From contig CAZUXY010000106.1 of the NCBI GenBank assembly GCA_964624235.1, positions 1 through 6,664 of the forward strand: a stretch of 6,664 bases of DNA. The letters run 5' to 3'. Under the pieces are notes generated by a model. It saw only the letters and a program-made list of their open reading frames with translations. It did not search any database and was not told the origin of the DNA. The position numbers and the translations under genes are program-made. Below, one piece after another: positions 1 to 6,240 of the stretch. The stretch comes from CAZUXY01 sp964624235 (GTDB taxonomy: Bacteria; Spirochaetota; UBA4802; UBA5368). The stretch's first letter is position 1; each line of letters starts with the position of its first letter.

Positions 1-50
1 CCGGCGGTATGTTTTAGTAAGCGTAACCCGACGACAGCACCGCCACAAAT

Positions 51-432
51 CTGTCACGGTAGGCCAGAAAGCTGTCACGGTGCAAGGAGGGTTTGGCGCG
101 GTTTTTGGCGTCCAGGTACAAATTTTGATCGAAGCCGAGCGTGTCGCGATACAAAGTTGATAAATGAAGCGGATCTGTCAAGATGTAACAAATGTTACAA
201 AAGGGCACTGGCGCAGTGTCGCGGTACAAGTTGTCTCGGAGGCAGGGAACTGTCACGATGCAAGATTAAAATAGCGGGCAGATGCGCTTATCCGGGTACA
301 TGAACCATTACAAATTAGTCTTGGGTGCAGGAGCTATCAAAAACCGTGACAAGCTTATTAAACATACCGTCCGTGTTAGGTTTAGGGGAAATTTTATAAC
401 TGTCTAGGTGCCAGTAAGCTGTCTTGGTATAC
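51..432. repeat. Diverged interspersed repeat array, 14-bp core
   Basis: The + strand carries about a dozen degenerate copies of a 14-bp core near CTGTCNCGGTNCAA. The clearest start at 51, 72, 108, 141, 175, 216, 231, 250, 288, 400 and 419; one copy near 341-353 is inverted. Two cores joined by a spacer resembling GGCCAGAAAG form a 32-34 bp composite unit found at 51-84, 231-262 and 400-431. On the minus strand the core reads TTGNACCGNGACAG, which in one frame spells L-(H/Y)-R-D-(S/T). That produces an apparent 80-codon reading frame from a GTG at 256 to about 14. Copies at 175 and 250 are out of frame with the others, there is no signal peptide or recognisable domain, and this looks like repeat DNA rather than a gene. 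The function is unknown. The stretch is visibly richer in G and C than the genes beside it. Repeats are certain in the best copies; the weaker copies are a judgement by eye. Confidence 0.75.
184..199. promoter_or_regulatory. 16-bp perfect dyad inside the repeat array
   Basis: TGTAACA, two As, then TGTTACA make a perfect 7-bp inverted repeat with a 2-bp spacer. The shape is that of an operator for a dimeric regulator, but it overlaps a diverged copy of the array core and no gene start lies nearby. It may be chance or part of the repeat. No regulator is assigned. Confidence 0.25.
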
Positions 433-459
433 CTTTTATCATTAATGTACGGGGTTGAT

Positions 460-530
460 TGGCAGGCTCTTCCCGCAAAGATAAATACTAAATAGATACA
501 TCCTTTTTGATTTGCGGGATGTGCCTGCCA
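460..530. repeat. Imperfect inverted repeat after the receptor gene
   Basis: The arms 460-479 and 511-530 pair at 18 of 20 positions. The outer block is GGCAGGC with GCCTGCC, the inner block is CCCGCAAA with TTTGCGGG, and two T-T mismatches lie between them. The loop is 31 nt. It starts 14 nt past the stop codon of the TonB-dependent receptor, so it is well placed to end or stabilise the 3' end of the operon mRNA. It lacks the U-run expected of an intrinsic terminator in the minus direction, and the loop is long. A small non-autonomous mobile element is an alternative, but I see no target-site duplication in the flanks. On the minus strand 476-483 reads TATCTTTG, which fits the Bacteroidota -7 consensus TANNTTTG, but there is no matching upstream TTTG at the usual distance. 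Confidence 0.6.
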
Positions 531-544
531 GCGGTGTCGGGCTT

Positions 545-2926
545 TTAAAACTTCAGACTATAACTAAATGAAGGAATTATCGGGAAATAGCTTTGCTGTT
601 TTAATACTGTTTTAGCAGAGCCCGGTATTTCCATTCCTTTCTGGTCATATTGAACAGTTGTATCAAGATAATAATAATATGGATTCTGACGGTTATACAG
701 GTTGTAAATACTAATGTTCCAGATTCTTTCACCACGTTTCACTTTTTTAATAAAATTGATCCCTACATCAAGCTTATGGTAAGCCCGCATCCTGTATGAG
801 TTCAGGTCATTATATACCTGTCCATAATTTAAATAGTTGCTTTCATTAATTAATTCATTTATTACTTCTGGCATCATTTTGTATTTTCCAACTGCAAGAG
901 TAAAAGGATTGCCGGTTCCATAAACCCATGTTGCAGAAAATTGAATATTTCTTTTAATTTTCTGTAGATATACAATGCTAATATCGTGTGTCCTGTCGTA
1001 CTTGAAAGGATAAGGTTTTCCATAATTTTTATTCTCAAACTGTCGGGTTGCTTTAGAGTAAGTATAGGCTATCCATCCTGTCGCCGAGCCTTTTGTTTTT
1101 TGAAGAAGACATTCCAAACCATAAGACTTTCCCTTACCATTAGTTTCAACCTGTGTCTGCCAGTCGGAGGCAGATGAGAGAATAGCTACACCATCTTTAT
1201 ATGTTATTAGATTATTCATTGTTTTATAGTAACCCTCAAAACTTATCTCATACATCCCGTTTCTAAAGGTTTTTTCCAGTCCGATGGCATACTGCTTCGA
1301 CAAAGAGGGCGCAACGGCACCGGTAACAGGAACCCAGATATCATTCTGCATGTTCGGACTGGATCCTGTAAGTAAGTGGATATATTGATTCATTGAAGAA
1401 TATGAAGCTTTTAGGAGAGTGTTTTCAGTAATCATGAAAGTTGTGAGGAATCGTGGTTCAAATGAGAAATAATTCCTGTTTGGTATCCGATAATTAGTGC
1501 CCCTGAAACCAAAATTTATAAATAACCTTGTACCTATCGAAATTTCATTTTCGAGATATACTGCATTCTCAAGGCCGTTTTGCTTCCTGCTGCCAAAACT
1601 GGTATCAACGGCTGCACTGTTTTCTACAGATTGATAGGATGTTGTGTTTGGATTGAAGTAATGGAAGATAGTTGTAGCTCCAAATTTTACTTTATAATTT
1701 TGATTAAAAAAATAATCGAAATCAGCCTTTAATGAGAGGTCAACAATACCCGACCAGTAACTCATAGATGTCTTTTCCTTAATGCTATTGTGAGTAAAAG
1801 TGTTTGTGAAATCATTTGCCAGGCGATACCTCGTTGAATATAAAGTAAGATTAGAAAAAAGCCTGTCTCCATAAAGATGATTCCACCTGAAAGAACCTAA
1901 AATATTTCCCCATTCAAGGGTCATCTTGTTTAAGTCAGTTTGAGTTTTTTGCCTTGATAATATCTTGTCTCCGCCTGTATAGAAGCTCAGATAGAGCCTG
2001 TCCTTTGGCGAGATAATGTGGTTAATTTTTGCATTCAGATCATAAAAATTGTATCCGATCGAAGTACCATTAAATGAAGTTGCCTTTGTTAATGGTCGTA
2101 TTATAAGATCATACATAAATCGCCGTAAAGAGATCATATAAGAATTAGTATCTTTCTTGATAGGACCTTCAATCATAATCTTTGAGGCAATCATTCCGAT
2201 CATTGCGTTCCCGTGGAACTCTTTCATATTTCCCTCTTTCATTTTAATATCAACAACCGAGGATAGCCTGCTTCCATAATGAGCAGGGAAACCACCCTTT
2301 ACAAGCTTCATGCTGTTTATTGCATCAGAGTTAAAGGTTGATACAAATCCACCCAAATGGTTGACATAATAAACCGGAGCATCGTCGATGACCATCAGAT
2401 TCTGATCGGGACTTCCACCGCGGACATATAATCCGCTTGATGCTTCATTGCCCGATTGGATACCTGGCATTAGCTGCAGGGTTTTTAAGACGTCTGATTC
2501 TCCTCCAAGAGACGGTATCGCTGCAACTTTTGAAATTGGCACAGTTACAACACTCATTTCCTTTCGTTTTTCATAAGTAGTTGTCCTTTCAGCGCTTACA
2601 ATCACTTCGTCAAGTATATTACTGCTTTTTAATGCAAAATCAACCTTCAGGTTCTGATAAGGTGTTAGGGAAAGGGATGAGGGAGAAAAGCCTACAAAAG
2701 AGGCTTGAATTTTAACGGAATCTTTTGATTGGTTCAATGTAAGGATATAATAACCATAACTATTTGATATTGCATAATTCAGGTGGTCGTCAGTTGTTAC
2801 TGTTGCCCCGGCAATAATTTCTCCTGATGCTGCATCTTTTACATAACCGCTGATGGATATCTTTTGAGAATACCCATAGGCAAACAATCCAAAAAGAGAC
2901 ATAAATATGATGAATCTCTTTATCAT
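545..2926 (-). CDS. TonB-dependent receptor with carboxypeptidase-like N-terminal domain
   Basis: This is an outer-membrane receptor that would import a bound ligand using TonB and proton-motive force. Residues 1-20 form a signal peptide ending in YGYSQ. Residues 22-100 match the carboxypeptidase-D regulatory-like domain seen at the start of many Bacteroidota receptors (ISGYVKDAASGEIIAGATV). A TonB-box-like stretch, LDEVIVSAER, follows at 105-114. The plug runs from about 120 to 235, with LKTLQLMPGIQ (148-157 region), GLYVRGGSPDQNLMVIDDAPV and GGFPAHYGSRLSSVVDI. The rest is a beta-barrel ending in FSYSLKF with a terminal Phe, as barrel proteins have. The length of 793 residues is full for this class. 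The ATG overlaps the stop of the DUF4249 gene by 4 nt (ATGA), which fixes the start and suggests translational coupling. There is no SusD gene beside it; the DUF4249 lipoprotein takes that place. The substrate cannot be told from sequence. The family call is sure, the ligand is unknown. Confidence 0.95.
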   Translation of the reverse strand: MIKRFIIFMSLFGLFAYGYSQKISISGYVKDAASGEIIAGATVTTDDHLNYAISNSYGYYILTLNQSKDSVKIQASFVGFSPSSLSLTPYQNLKVDFALKSSNILDEVIVSAERTTTYEKRKEMSVVTVPISKVAAIPSLGGESDVLKTLQLMPGIQSGNEASSGLYVRGGSPDQNLMVIDDAPVYYVNHLGGFVSTFNSDAINSMKLVKGGFPAHYGSRLSSVVDIKMKEGNMKEFHGNAMIGMIASKIMIEGPIKKDTNSYMISLRRFMYDLIIRPLTKATSFNGTSIGYNFYDLNAKINHIISPKDRLYLSFYTGGDKILSRQKTQTDLNKMTLEWGNILGSFRWNHLYGDRLFSNLTLYSTRYRLANDFTNTFTHNSIKEKTSMSYWSGIVDLSLKADFDYFFNQNYKVKFGATTIFHYFNPNTTSYQSVENSAAVDTSFGSRKQNGLENAVYLENEISIGTRLFINFGFRGTNYRIPNRNYFSFEPRFLTTFMITENTLLKASYSSMNQYIHLLTGSSPNMQNDIWVPVTGAVAPSLSKQYAIGLEKTFRNGMYEISFEGYYKTMNNLITYKDGVAILSSASDWQTQVETNGKGKSYGLECLLQKTKGSATGWIAYTYSKATRQFENKNYGKPYPFKYDRTHDISIVYLQKIKRNIQFSATWVYGTGNPFTLAVGKYKMMPEVINELINESNYLNYGQVYNDLNSYRMRAYHKLDVGINFIKKVKRGERIWNISIYNLYNRQNPYYYYLDTTVQYDQKGMEIPGSAKTVLKQQSYFPIIPSFSYSLKF

Positions 2927-3801
2927 TTGCCAGAGACGGTAATTATTTTTTCATCTGATGAATAACCGGCAAAAATCCCATAACCACCTGTAATATTTGA
3001 ATAAAGATTGATTGGCTCGCTCATCCCACTAAAAATATCATTTTCAAGGCTGAACAAATATGCAAACTGTCTTTCCTTGTATTTGTAGTAAGATTCAGAA
3101 ACTGATCTGAAAGTGATCGTAAGATTATAATCGGCGTACGCCTGTGTAGCGAAATATATTTTTACCGAGCAGTGTTTTCCATCAAACATTTTATCGGTGA
3201 AAATCAGGGTTTTCGGATTATAATCAAGAAGCCCTGTTGATGTTATTATGGGGTCAGAGTTTTTCTTAAACCAAATTGATGTATAATTATTATCGATGAT
3301 ATATTTTGCGGACAATTGTACTTCATAAAAGGAAGGCCCGGCAGAATCCTGGAAATCAAGCTTTAGTTCATTAATTATAAATCCATCTTCGTCAATTAAA
3401 ACTGAATCAGTACAAACATAGTTTTGCAAAAGTGCTTTTTCAGGAATGAGATCTTCACAAAATACTTTTTCCATCCCAGGTACAATTACCTCCAAGGCAT
3501 AATTATTATTTATTTCTGCCAGGATGTGCGAATAGTAATATCCGGATTGAAAGAACAACGTATCAATTATGATGTTGTTTTCTCTCAATATTACTGTTGC
3601 ACCAGTGCATTCAGGAAATGTATTTTCGAGGACTGCGATGCTCTTGGATAAATGAATCTTTATTGGGGAATTATCTGTAAAAAAACTGTTTACAACAAAT
3701 TTAGGATCAGTTGGAGGCAATTCTATATCGATCACCTTCTGACACGATGTGAGAGAAGCGACAATAACGAAAAGAAGGGGAATATTCAGGAAACGGGGCA
3801 T
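2923..3801 (-). CDS. DUF4249 family lipoprotein, receptor partner
   Basis: This is a predicted lipoprotein of 292 residues. The N-terminus is a type II signal peptide with lipobox LTSC, so Cys20 should be lipidated. After it comes QKVIDIELPPTDPKFVVNSF (21-40), a typical opening of DUF4249 proteins, followed by a beta-rich body. Near the C-terminus are SVSESYYKYKERQ (about 233-245) and a segment of the form SEPxxLYSNIxGGYGIFAGY (261-280), which I know as the family's hallmark. DUF4249 genes usually sit beside TonB-dependent receptors that have no SusD, so a role as a surface ligand-binding or lid partner is a fair inference; I know of no direct biochemical proof. The ATG shares one base with the TGA of the upstream barrel gene (TGATG), and its own stop overlaps the receptor start. 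Length is within the family's usual range. Confidence in the family is high, in the role moderate. Confidence 0.9.
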   Translation of the reverse strand: MPRFLNIPLLFVIVASLTSCQKVIDIELPPTDPKFVVNSFFTDNSPIKIHLSKSIAVLENTFPECTGATVILRENNIIIDTLFFQSGYYYSHILAEINNNYALEVIVPGMEKVFCEDLIPEKALLQNYVCTDSVLIDEDGFIINELKLDFQDSAGPSFYEVQLSAKYIIDNNYTSIWFKKNSDPIITSTGLLDYNPKTLIFTDKMFDGKHCSVKIYFATQAYADYNLTITFRSVSESYYKYKERQFAYLFSLENDIFSGMSEPINLYSNITGGYGIFAGYSSDEKIITVSGK

Positions 3802-4379
3802 CAGAAATTATAACAGACTTTATAAGTAAATTCTCCTTTAAGACCGGATGTAAATATCTGCGTGGAAAGTTTGTAATACAGGTCGAGGCTGACTCTTTTG
3901 CTTTTTGAGAACAGACTAAAGCCAGGAGCAAAATAGTACCTGATTTTTTGTTTTGTGAACGGGGTAGGGTCAGTTGATGAAGTCATTTCCCTCCAGTAGT
4001 GAGAATAGAAAGGAGAAGCTTCAGCAAATATTTGTATTCGCTTTTCTGGGAGAAAAGAATACCTGGCAAACAGGACTGTATTAAAGGTGAAATAGTTGTA
4101 ATAATGAAAGGTCGGACGTGATTTTATATCAATGGGAAAACCGCATGAAAATTCTGCGCCGGCAGTAACATTTTTTGTGATCCTGTAGCCATAACGTGCG
4201 GCAGAAATAACATCGAAAAAACCTGTTCCGCTGATATTTGTTAAACGGTCATTAATAATTGGATTAAACTGAATTCCGACCTGGTTTCGATAAAACGAGG
4301 GCTCCTGTTTATCCTGAGAAAATGCATTGATCAGAAACAAGAAAAGAATACCGGCTGATAGAAGTATTGTTCTTTTCAT
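3801..4379 (-). CDS. Predicted small outer-membrane beta-barrel protein
   Basis: This 192-residue protein has no family I can name with certainty. A signal peptide of about 22 residues (MKRTILLSAGILFLFLINAFSQ without its last residues) is followed by alternating hydrophobic and aromatic segments typical of outer-membrane strands: NQVGIQFNPI, AGAEFSCGF, FNTVLFARYSF, IQIFAEASPFYSHYW, IRYYFAPGFSLF and VSLDLYYKLS. The chain ends in YKVCYNF with a terminal Phe, as barrel proteins do. I chose the ATG at 4379 because it puts the basic MKR at the head of the signal peptide; an in-frame TTG at 4397 would add six residues but lies in the T-rich tail of a hairpin and is unlikely. The stop overlaps the DUF4249 start by one base, so it is the first gene of the receptor operon. 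It may be an accessory porin or assembly partner; this is inference. An 8-strand OmpA/OmpW-like fold is guessed from size. Confidence 0.8.
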   Translation of the reverse strand: MKRTILLSAGILFLFLINAFSQDKQEPSFYRNQVGIQFNPIINDRLTNISGTGFFDVISAARYGYRITKNVTAGAEFSCGFPIDIKSRPTFHYYNYFTFNTVLFARYSFLPEKRIQIFAEASPFYSHYWREMTSSTDPTPFTKQKIRYYFAPGFSLFSKSKRVSLDLYYKLSTQIFTSGLKGEFTYKVCYNF

Positions 4380-4380
4380 A

Positions 4381-4435
4381 AAAATTAAAATTAGCAAACA
4401 GCGTTTAAAATTAATGAATTAACCTTAAACGCTGT
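4381..4435 (-). terminator. Terminator-like hairpin between lipoprotein gene and operon
   Basis: A perfect 11-bp stem is formed by 4398-4408 (ACAGCGTTTAA) and 4425-4435 (TTAAACGCTGT) with a 16-nt AT-rich loop. Read on the minus strand it is followed by a T-rich tract (TTTGCTAATTTTAATTTTT) that runs to the ATG of the barrel gene. Stem plus T-rich tail is the pattern of an intrinsic terminator for the lipoprotein gene, whose stop at 4455 lies 20 nt upstream of the stem. Because it ends at the next start codon, it could also act as an attenuator for the three-gene operon. A further 6-bp dyad, TTAGAA-AA-TTCTAA (4445-4458), overlaps the lipoprotein stop codon. Confidence 0.65.
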
Positions 4436-4454
4436 AGATTTCATTTAGAAAATT

Positions 4455-5522
4455 CTAATATGGATCGCTTAGATACGTTGTCTTTCTCGTGGTAAAGGTC
4501 GGAGAGTTGGAGAGAGCGTCATTCCATTGTATATAGATCCATTGTGTATAACCATCATATAGTCTTCCACGACTATAAGCCGGGCAATAGCTGGCGTTCA
4601 GGTCTATTGGACTCCCTCCACAGGTGAGAATATTATGTTGCGTCACTCCTGTTGATTCCTCATAATCTGTATATATCAGGTGTTGAACCCCATCGTTTGG
4701 AAAATACCAATAACCATTTCCATTCGCAGACTTTGTGTTAAGTTGCGCCCCTAGCCAAATCCCTAGAGTTCTTTTCTGAGGATTAGTCCTTATATCGTAC
4801 CACCAAGCTGTCCCAAGATATGGATCTGTAATTGAGTATGCCATTACTGAACTTACTATCCTAAATCTTGAATCGTTATCAAAATATTCGGTTCTCTGGG
4901 CAAGATCGCTTTTGCTTTCAAATCCGGGTCGAGTTATTGAAATATCTACTTCCTTGGTGGGGATCTGATCTTTCGGAAGGAGAAGCATTTCTATCTTAGA
5001 TTCATCTCCTGTTCGATAAATGTAATTCGGTACAATTCTATAAATCTGGTCGCCAACCTGGAAGATTCCATCTTCATTAGCTACGTAACACAGGATTATT
5101 GAATGAGGCAAAACATAGAGTATCGAATTATCATATATTTCTTTATTAAAGATACTTGGGTATTCAGCTACGTAATCTACAAATTTTGGATCGTCTTCCT
5201 CCAATTTCATACCTTCGAGGTAATATTCAGTCATGGATTTCAAGCCAAGAGACTTATTTTTCTCGGCAATTAACTGAGGATTACCCTGATTTTCAAAGAG
5301 CCATTTTTGGTGATCCATGAAAGATGCATCATCCCTGAAGATTAATCGACCATTATGGAAAGTAATGTCGCTAAAAACAGGAAGATCATCCTGTAACTTA
5401 GCTTCTTGCTTAGTACAGCCAGTGATAATGAAAACTGCCAGCAGGGCAAGGATACAAATGCTCCAGAGGTGTTTACAATCCAAATGGAGTTTTGGTAATG
5501 TAAAGGACACATTTTTTTTCAT
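4455..5522 (-). CDS. Uncharacterised lipoprotein, 355 residues
   Basis: I do not recognise a characterised function. The N-terminus has an unusually long polar lead (about 18 residues), then a hydrophobic segment SICILALLAVFIITGC; Cys36 is the likely lipidation site, so the mature protein would sit in the membrane facing the periplasm or the cell surface. Residues 56-75 (HNGRLIFRDDASF and following) resemble the opening of Bacteroidota surface lipoproteins of the DUF4848 kind, and NEDGIFQVGDQIYRIVP (149-165) fits that style, but this is a likeness from memory only. The C-terminal part (about 235-355) is rich in Trp, Tyr and Gly (GTAWWYDIR, GNGYWYFPNDG, YTQWIYIQW), suggesting a beta-sandwich or binding domain. 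Cys301 and Cys313 could form a disulphide. The ATG at 5522 is the only start that keeps the signal sequence. Codons 2-4 contain a run of eight A's, a possible slippage site. It lies between a LytTR gene and a receptor operon and is probably its own unit, given the hairpin downstream. Confidence 0.85.
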   Translation of the reverse strand: MKKNVSFTLPKLHLDCKHLWSICILALLAVFIITGCTKQEAKLQDDLPVFSDITFHNGRLIFRDDASFMDHQKWLFENQGNPQLIAEKNKSLGLKSMTEYYLEGMKLEEDDPKFVDYVAEYPSIFNKEIYDNSILYVLPHSIILCYVANEDGIFQVGDQIYRIVPNYIYRTGDESKIEMLLLPKDQIPTKEVDISITRPGFESKSDLAQRTEYFDNDSRFRIVSSVMAYSITDPYLGTAWWYDIRTNPQKRTLGIWLGAQLNTKSANGNGYWYFPNDGVQHLIYTDYEESTGVTQHNILTCGGSPIDLNASYCPAYSRGRLYDGYTQWIYIQWNDALSNSPTFTTRKTTYLSDPY

Positions 5523-5847
5523 AAGGCATTGATTTTGGTTAATTTTTAGATCCTTTTAAAGTACTCTTAGGAAAACAACCACTTTTGGTAAAGTAATTGT
5601 CTTCTTTTAATGACTTTCATATGCAATTTAAAAAGCACCTAATTATAAATCAATACTATAAAGAGCGTCTGGTACAAAATTGAGATAGGTTGCTTAAAAC
5701 AGTAAATTGTTGAACAAAAACCAGGATGAACATTCAAAATCTTGAATAACTGAAACAATATTGTCATGGAATGCACAAAATTCAGATGAATTTCAAATGG
5801 TAGCTGAATAAATTAATGGTTCTCTACTTTAAAACTTACTGAGCATT
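5523..5847. other. 325-bp AT-rich intergenic region with short dyads
   Basis: No reading frame of note lies between the LytTR stop and the lipoprotein start. The stretch should hold the minus-strand promoter of the lipoprotein gene, but I find no exact Bacteroidota TANNTTTG box there. It contains a 6-bp hairpin ATTCAA-AATC-TTGAAT (5732-5747), a 10-bp palindrome ACAATATTGT (5755-5764) and a 7-bp inverted repeat AAATTCA-GA-TGAATTT (5778-5793), all within about 60 bp. These could be operators or chance in AT-rich DNA. No clear terminator follows the LytTR gene. Confidence 0.5.
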
Positions 5848-6204
5848 TCAAAATAGCTTTTGTTCTAGCAAAATCAGATTCTCTTTAAATAATCTTTTTC
5901 TATTTCTAGATAGTGGTATCCGTATTTGTCCCTTCAATATGATTTGGCAGCTAGATAAACAATCAAAATATCTACAATTAATTATGTAAGAATTGTGACA
6001 ACGGAAAAATTCCGGACTAATCAAATACTTTTCAAACCATTTTATTAAATGCTTCGTAAGTATTCTGTCGGAATTATTCAATAAAAGTACTGTACCTCTA
6101 TTTTCAGCTTTAACATAGATTATCCTATTTTGGGATATATATTTAATTCCTTTGGCAGTTTTTATCTCAAGGACTTTTGCCTTTTGATCATTTGTGATGT
6201 CCAT
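5848..6204 (-). CDS. Stand-alone LytTR-domain DNA-binding protein
   Basis: This 118-residue protein is essentially one LytTR domain, the DNA-binding module of AgrA/LytR-type response regulators. It starts with an inert lead of about 10 residues, then VLEIKTAKGIKYISQNRIIYVKAENR (11-36), which corresponds to the first strands of the domain. FFRCHNSYIINCRYF (66-80) is the signature segment, usually F.R.H.SY.IN, and IPLSRNRKRLF (96-106) is the conserved basic C-terminal strand-loop. There is no receiver domain upstream and no membrane segment, so it would not be a classical two-component regulator; single-domain LytTR proteins are common in Bacteroidota. It would bind DNA in the cytoplasm, usually at direct repeats about two helical turns apart. 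The start ATG at 6204 gives the full domain. It precedes the lipoprotein gene on the same strand by 325 bp. A pair of direct repeats sits just upstream of its own start. Targets are unknown. Confidence 0.9.
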   Translation of the reverse strand: MDITNDQKAKVLEIKTAKGIKYISQNRIIYVKAENRGTVLLLNNSDRILTKHLIKWFEKYLISPEFFRCHNSYIINCRYFDCLSSCQIILKGQIRIPLSRNRKRLFKENLILLEQKLF

Positions 6205-6206
6205 TG

Positions 6207-6238
6207 CTATTAAATAGTTTATTCTTTTCTATTTAAAT
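6207..6238. promoter_or_regulatory. Direct repeats just upstream of the LytTR start
   Basis: CTATTAAATAG (6207-6217) and CTATTTAAAT (6229-6238) repeat with a start-to-start distance of 22 bp, beginning 3 nt before the LytTR ATG. The first copy is also an 11-bp palindrome (CTATT-A-AATAG). Two direct repeats about two helical turns apart is the usual layout of a LytTR binding site, so autoregulation is conceivable. The bases do not match the published AgrA-type consensus and the DNA is very AT-rich, so chance is a serious alternative. Confidence 0.25.
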
Positions 6239-6240
6239 CA

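Noticed and set aside
14..256. 80-codon minus-strand frame rich in LYRDT/LHRDS motifs as a protein gene
   Set aside because: It starts at a GTG inside a repeat copy, lacks a domain or signal peptide, and the repeats it covers continue on both sides out of frame. It is better explained as repeat DNA.
51..432. CRISPR array
   Set aside because: Repeat copies are only 14 bp and diverged, spacing varies from about 15 to over 40 bp, one copy is inverted, and no cas gene is present.
460..530. Insertion-sequence ends
   Set aside because: Only about 31 bases lie between the arms, there is no transposase, and the flanks show no target-site duplication.
986..1177. 63-codon + strand frame
   Set aside because: It lies wholly inside the receptor gene on the opposite strand and shows no protein-like features.
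3424..3651. 75-codon + strand frame
   Set aside because: It is a shadow of the DUF4249 gene.
3707..3931. 74-codon minus-strand frame
   Set aside because: It overlaps the junction of the barrel and DUF4249 genes in another frame; both real genes have clear signal peptides or family motifs.
5317..5532. 71-codon + strand frame
   Set aside because: It is antisense to the start of the lipoprotein gene and has no recognisable features.
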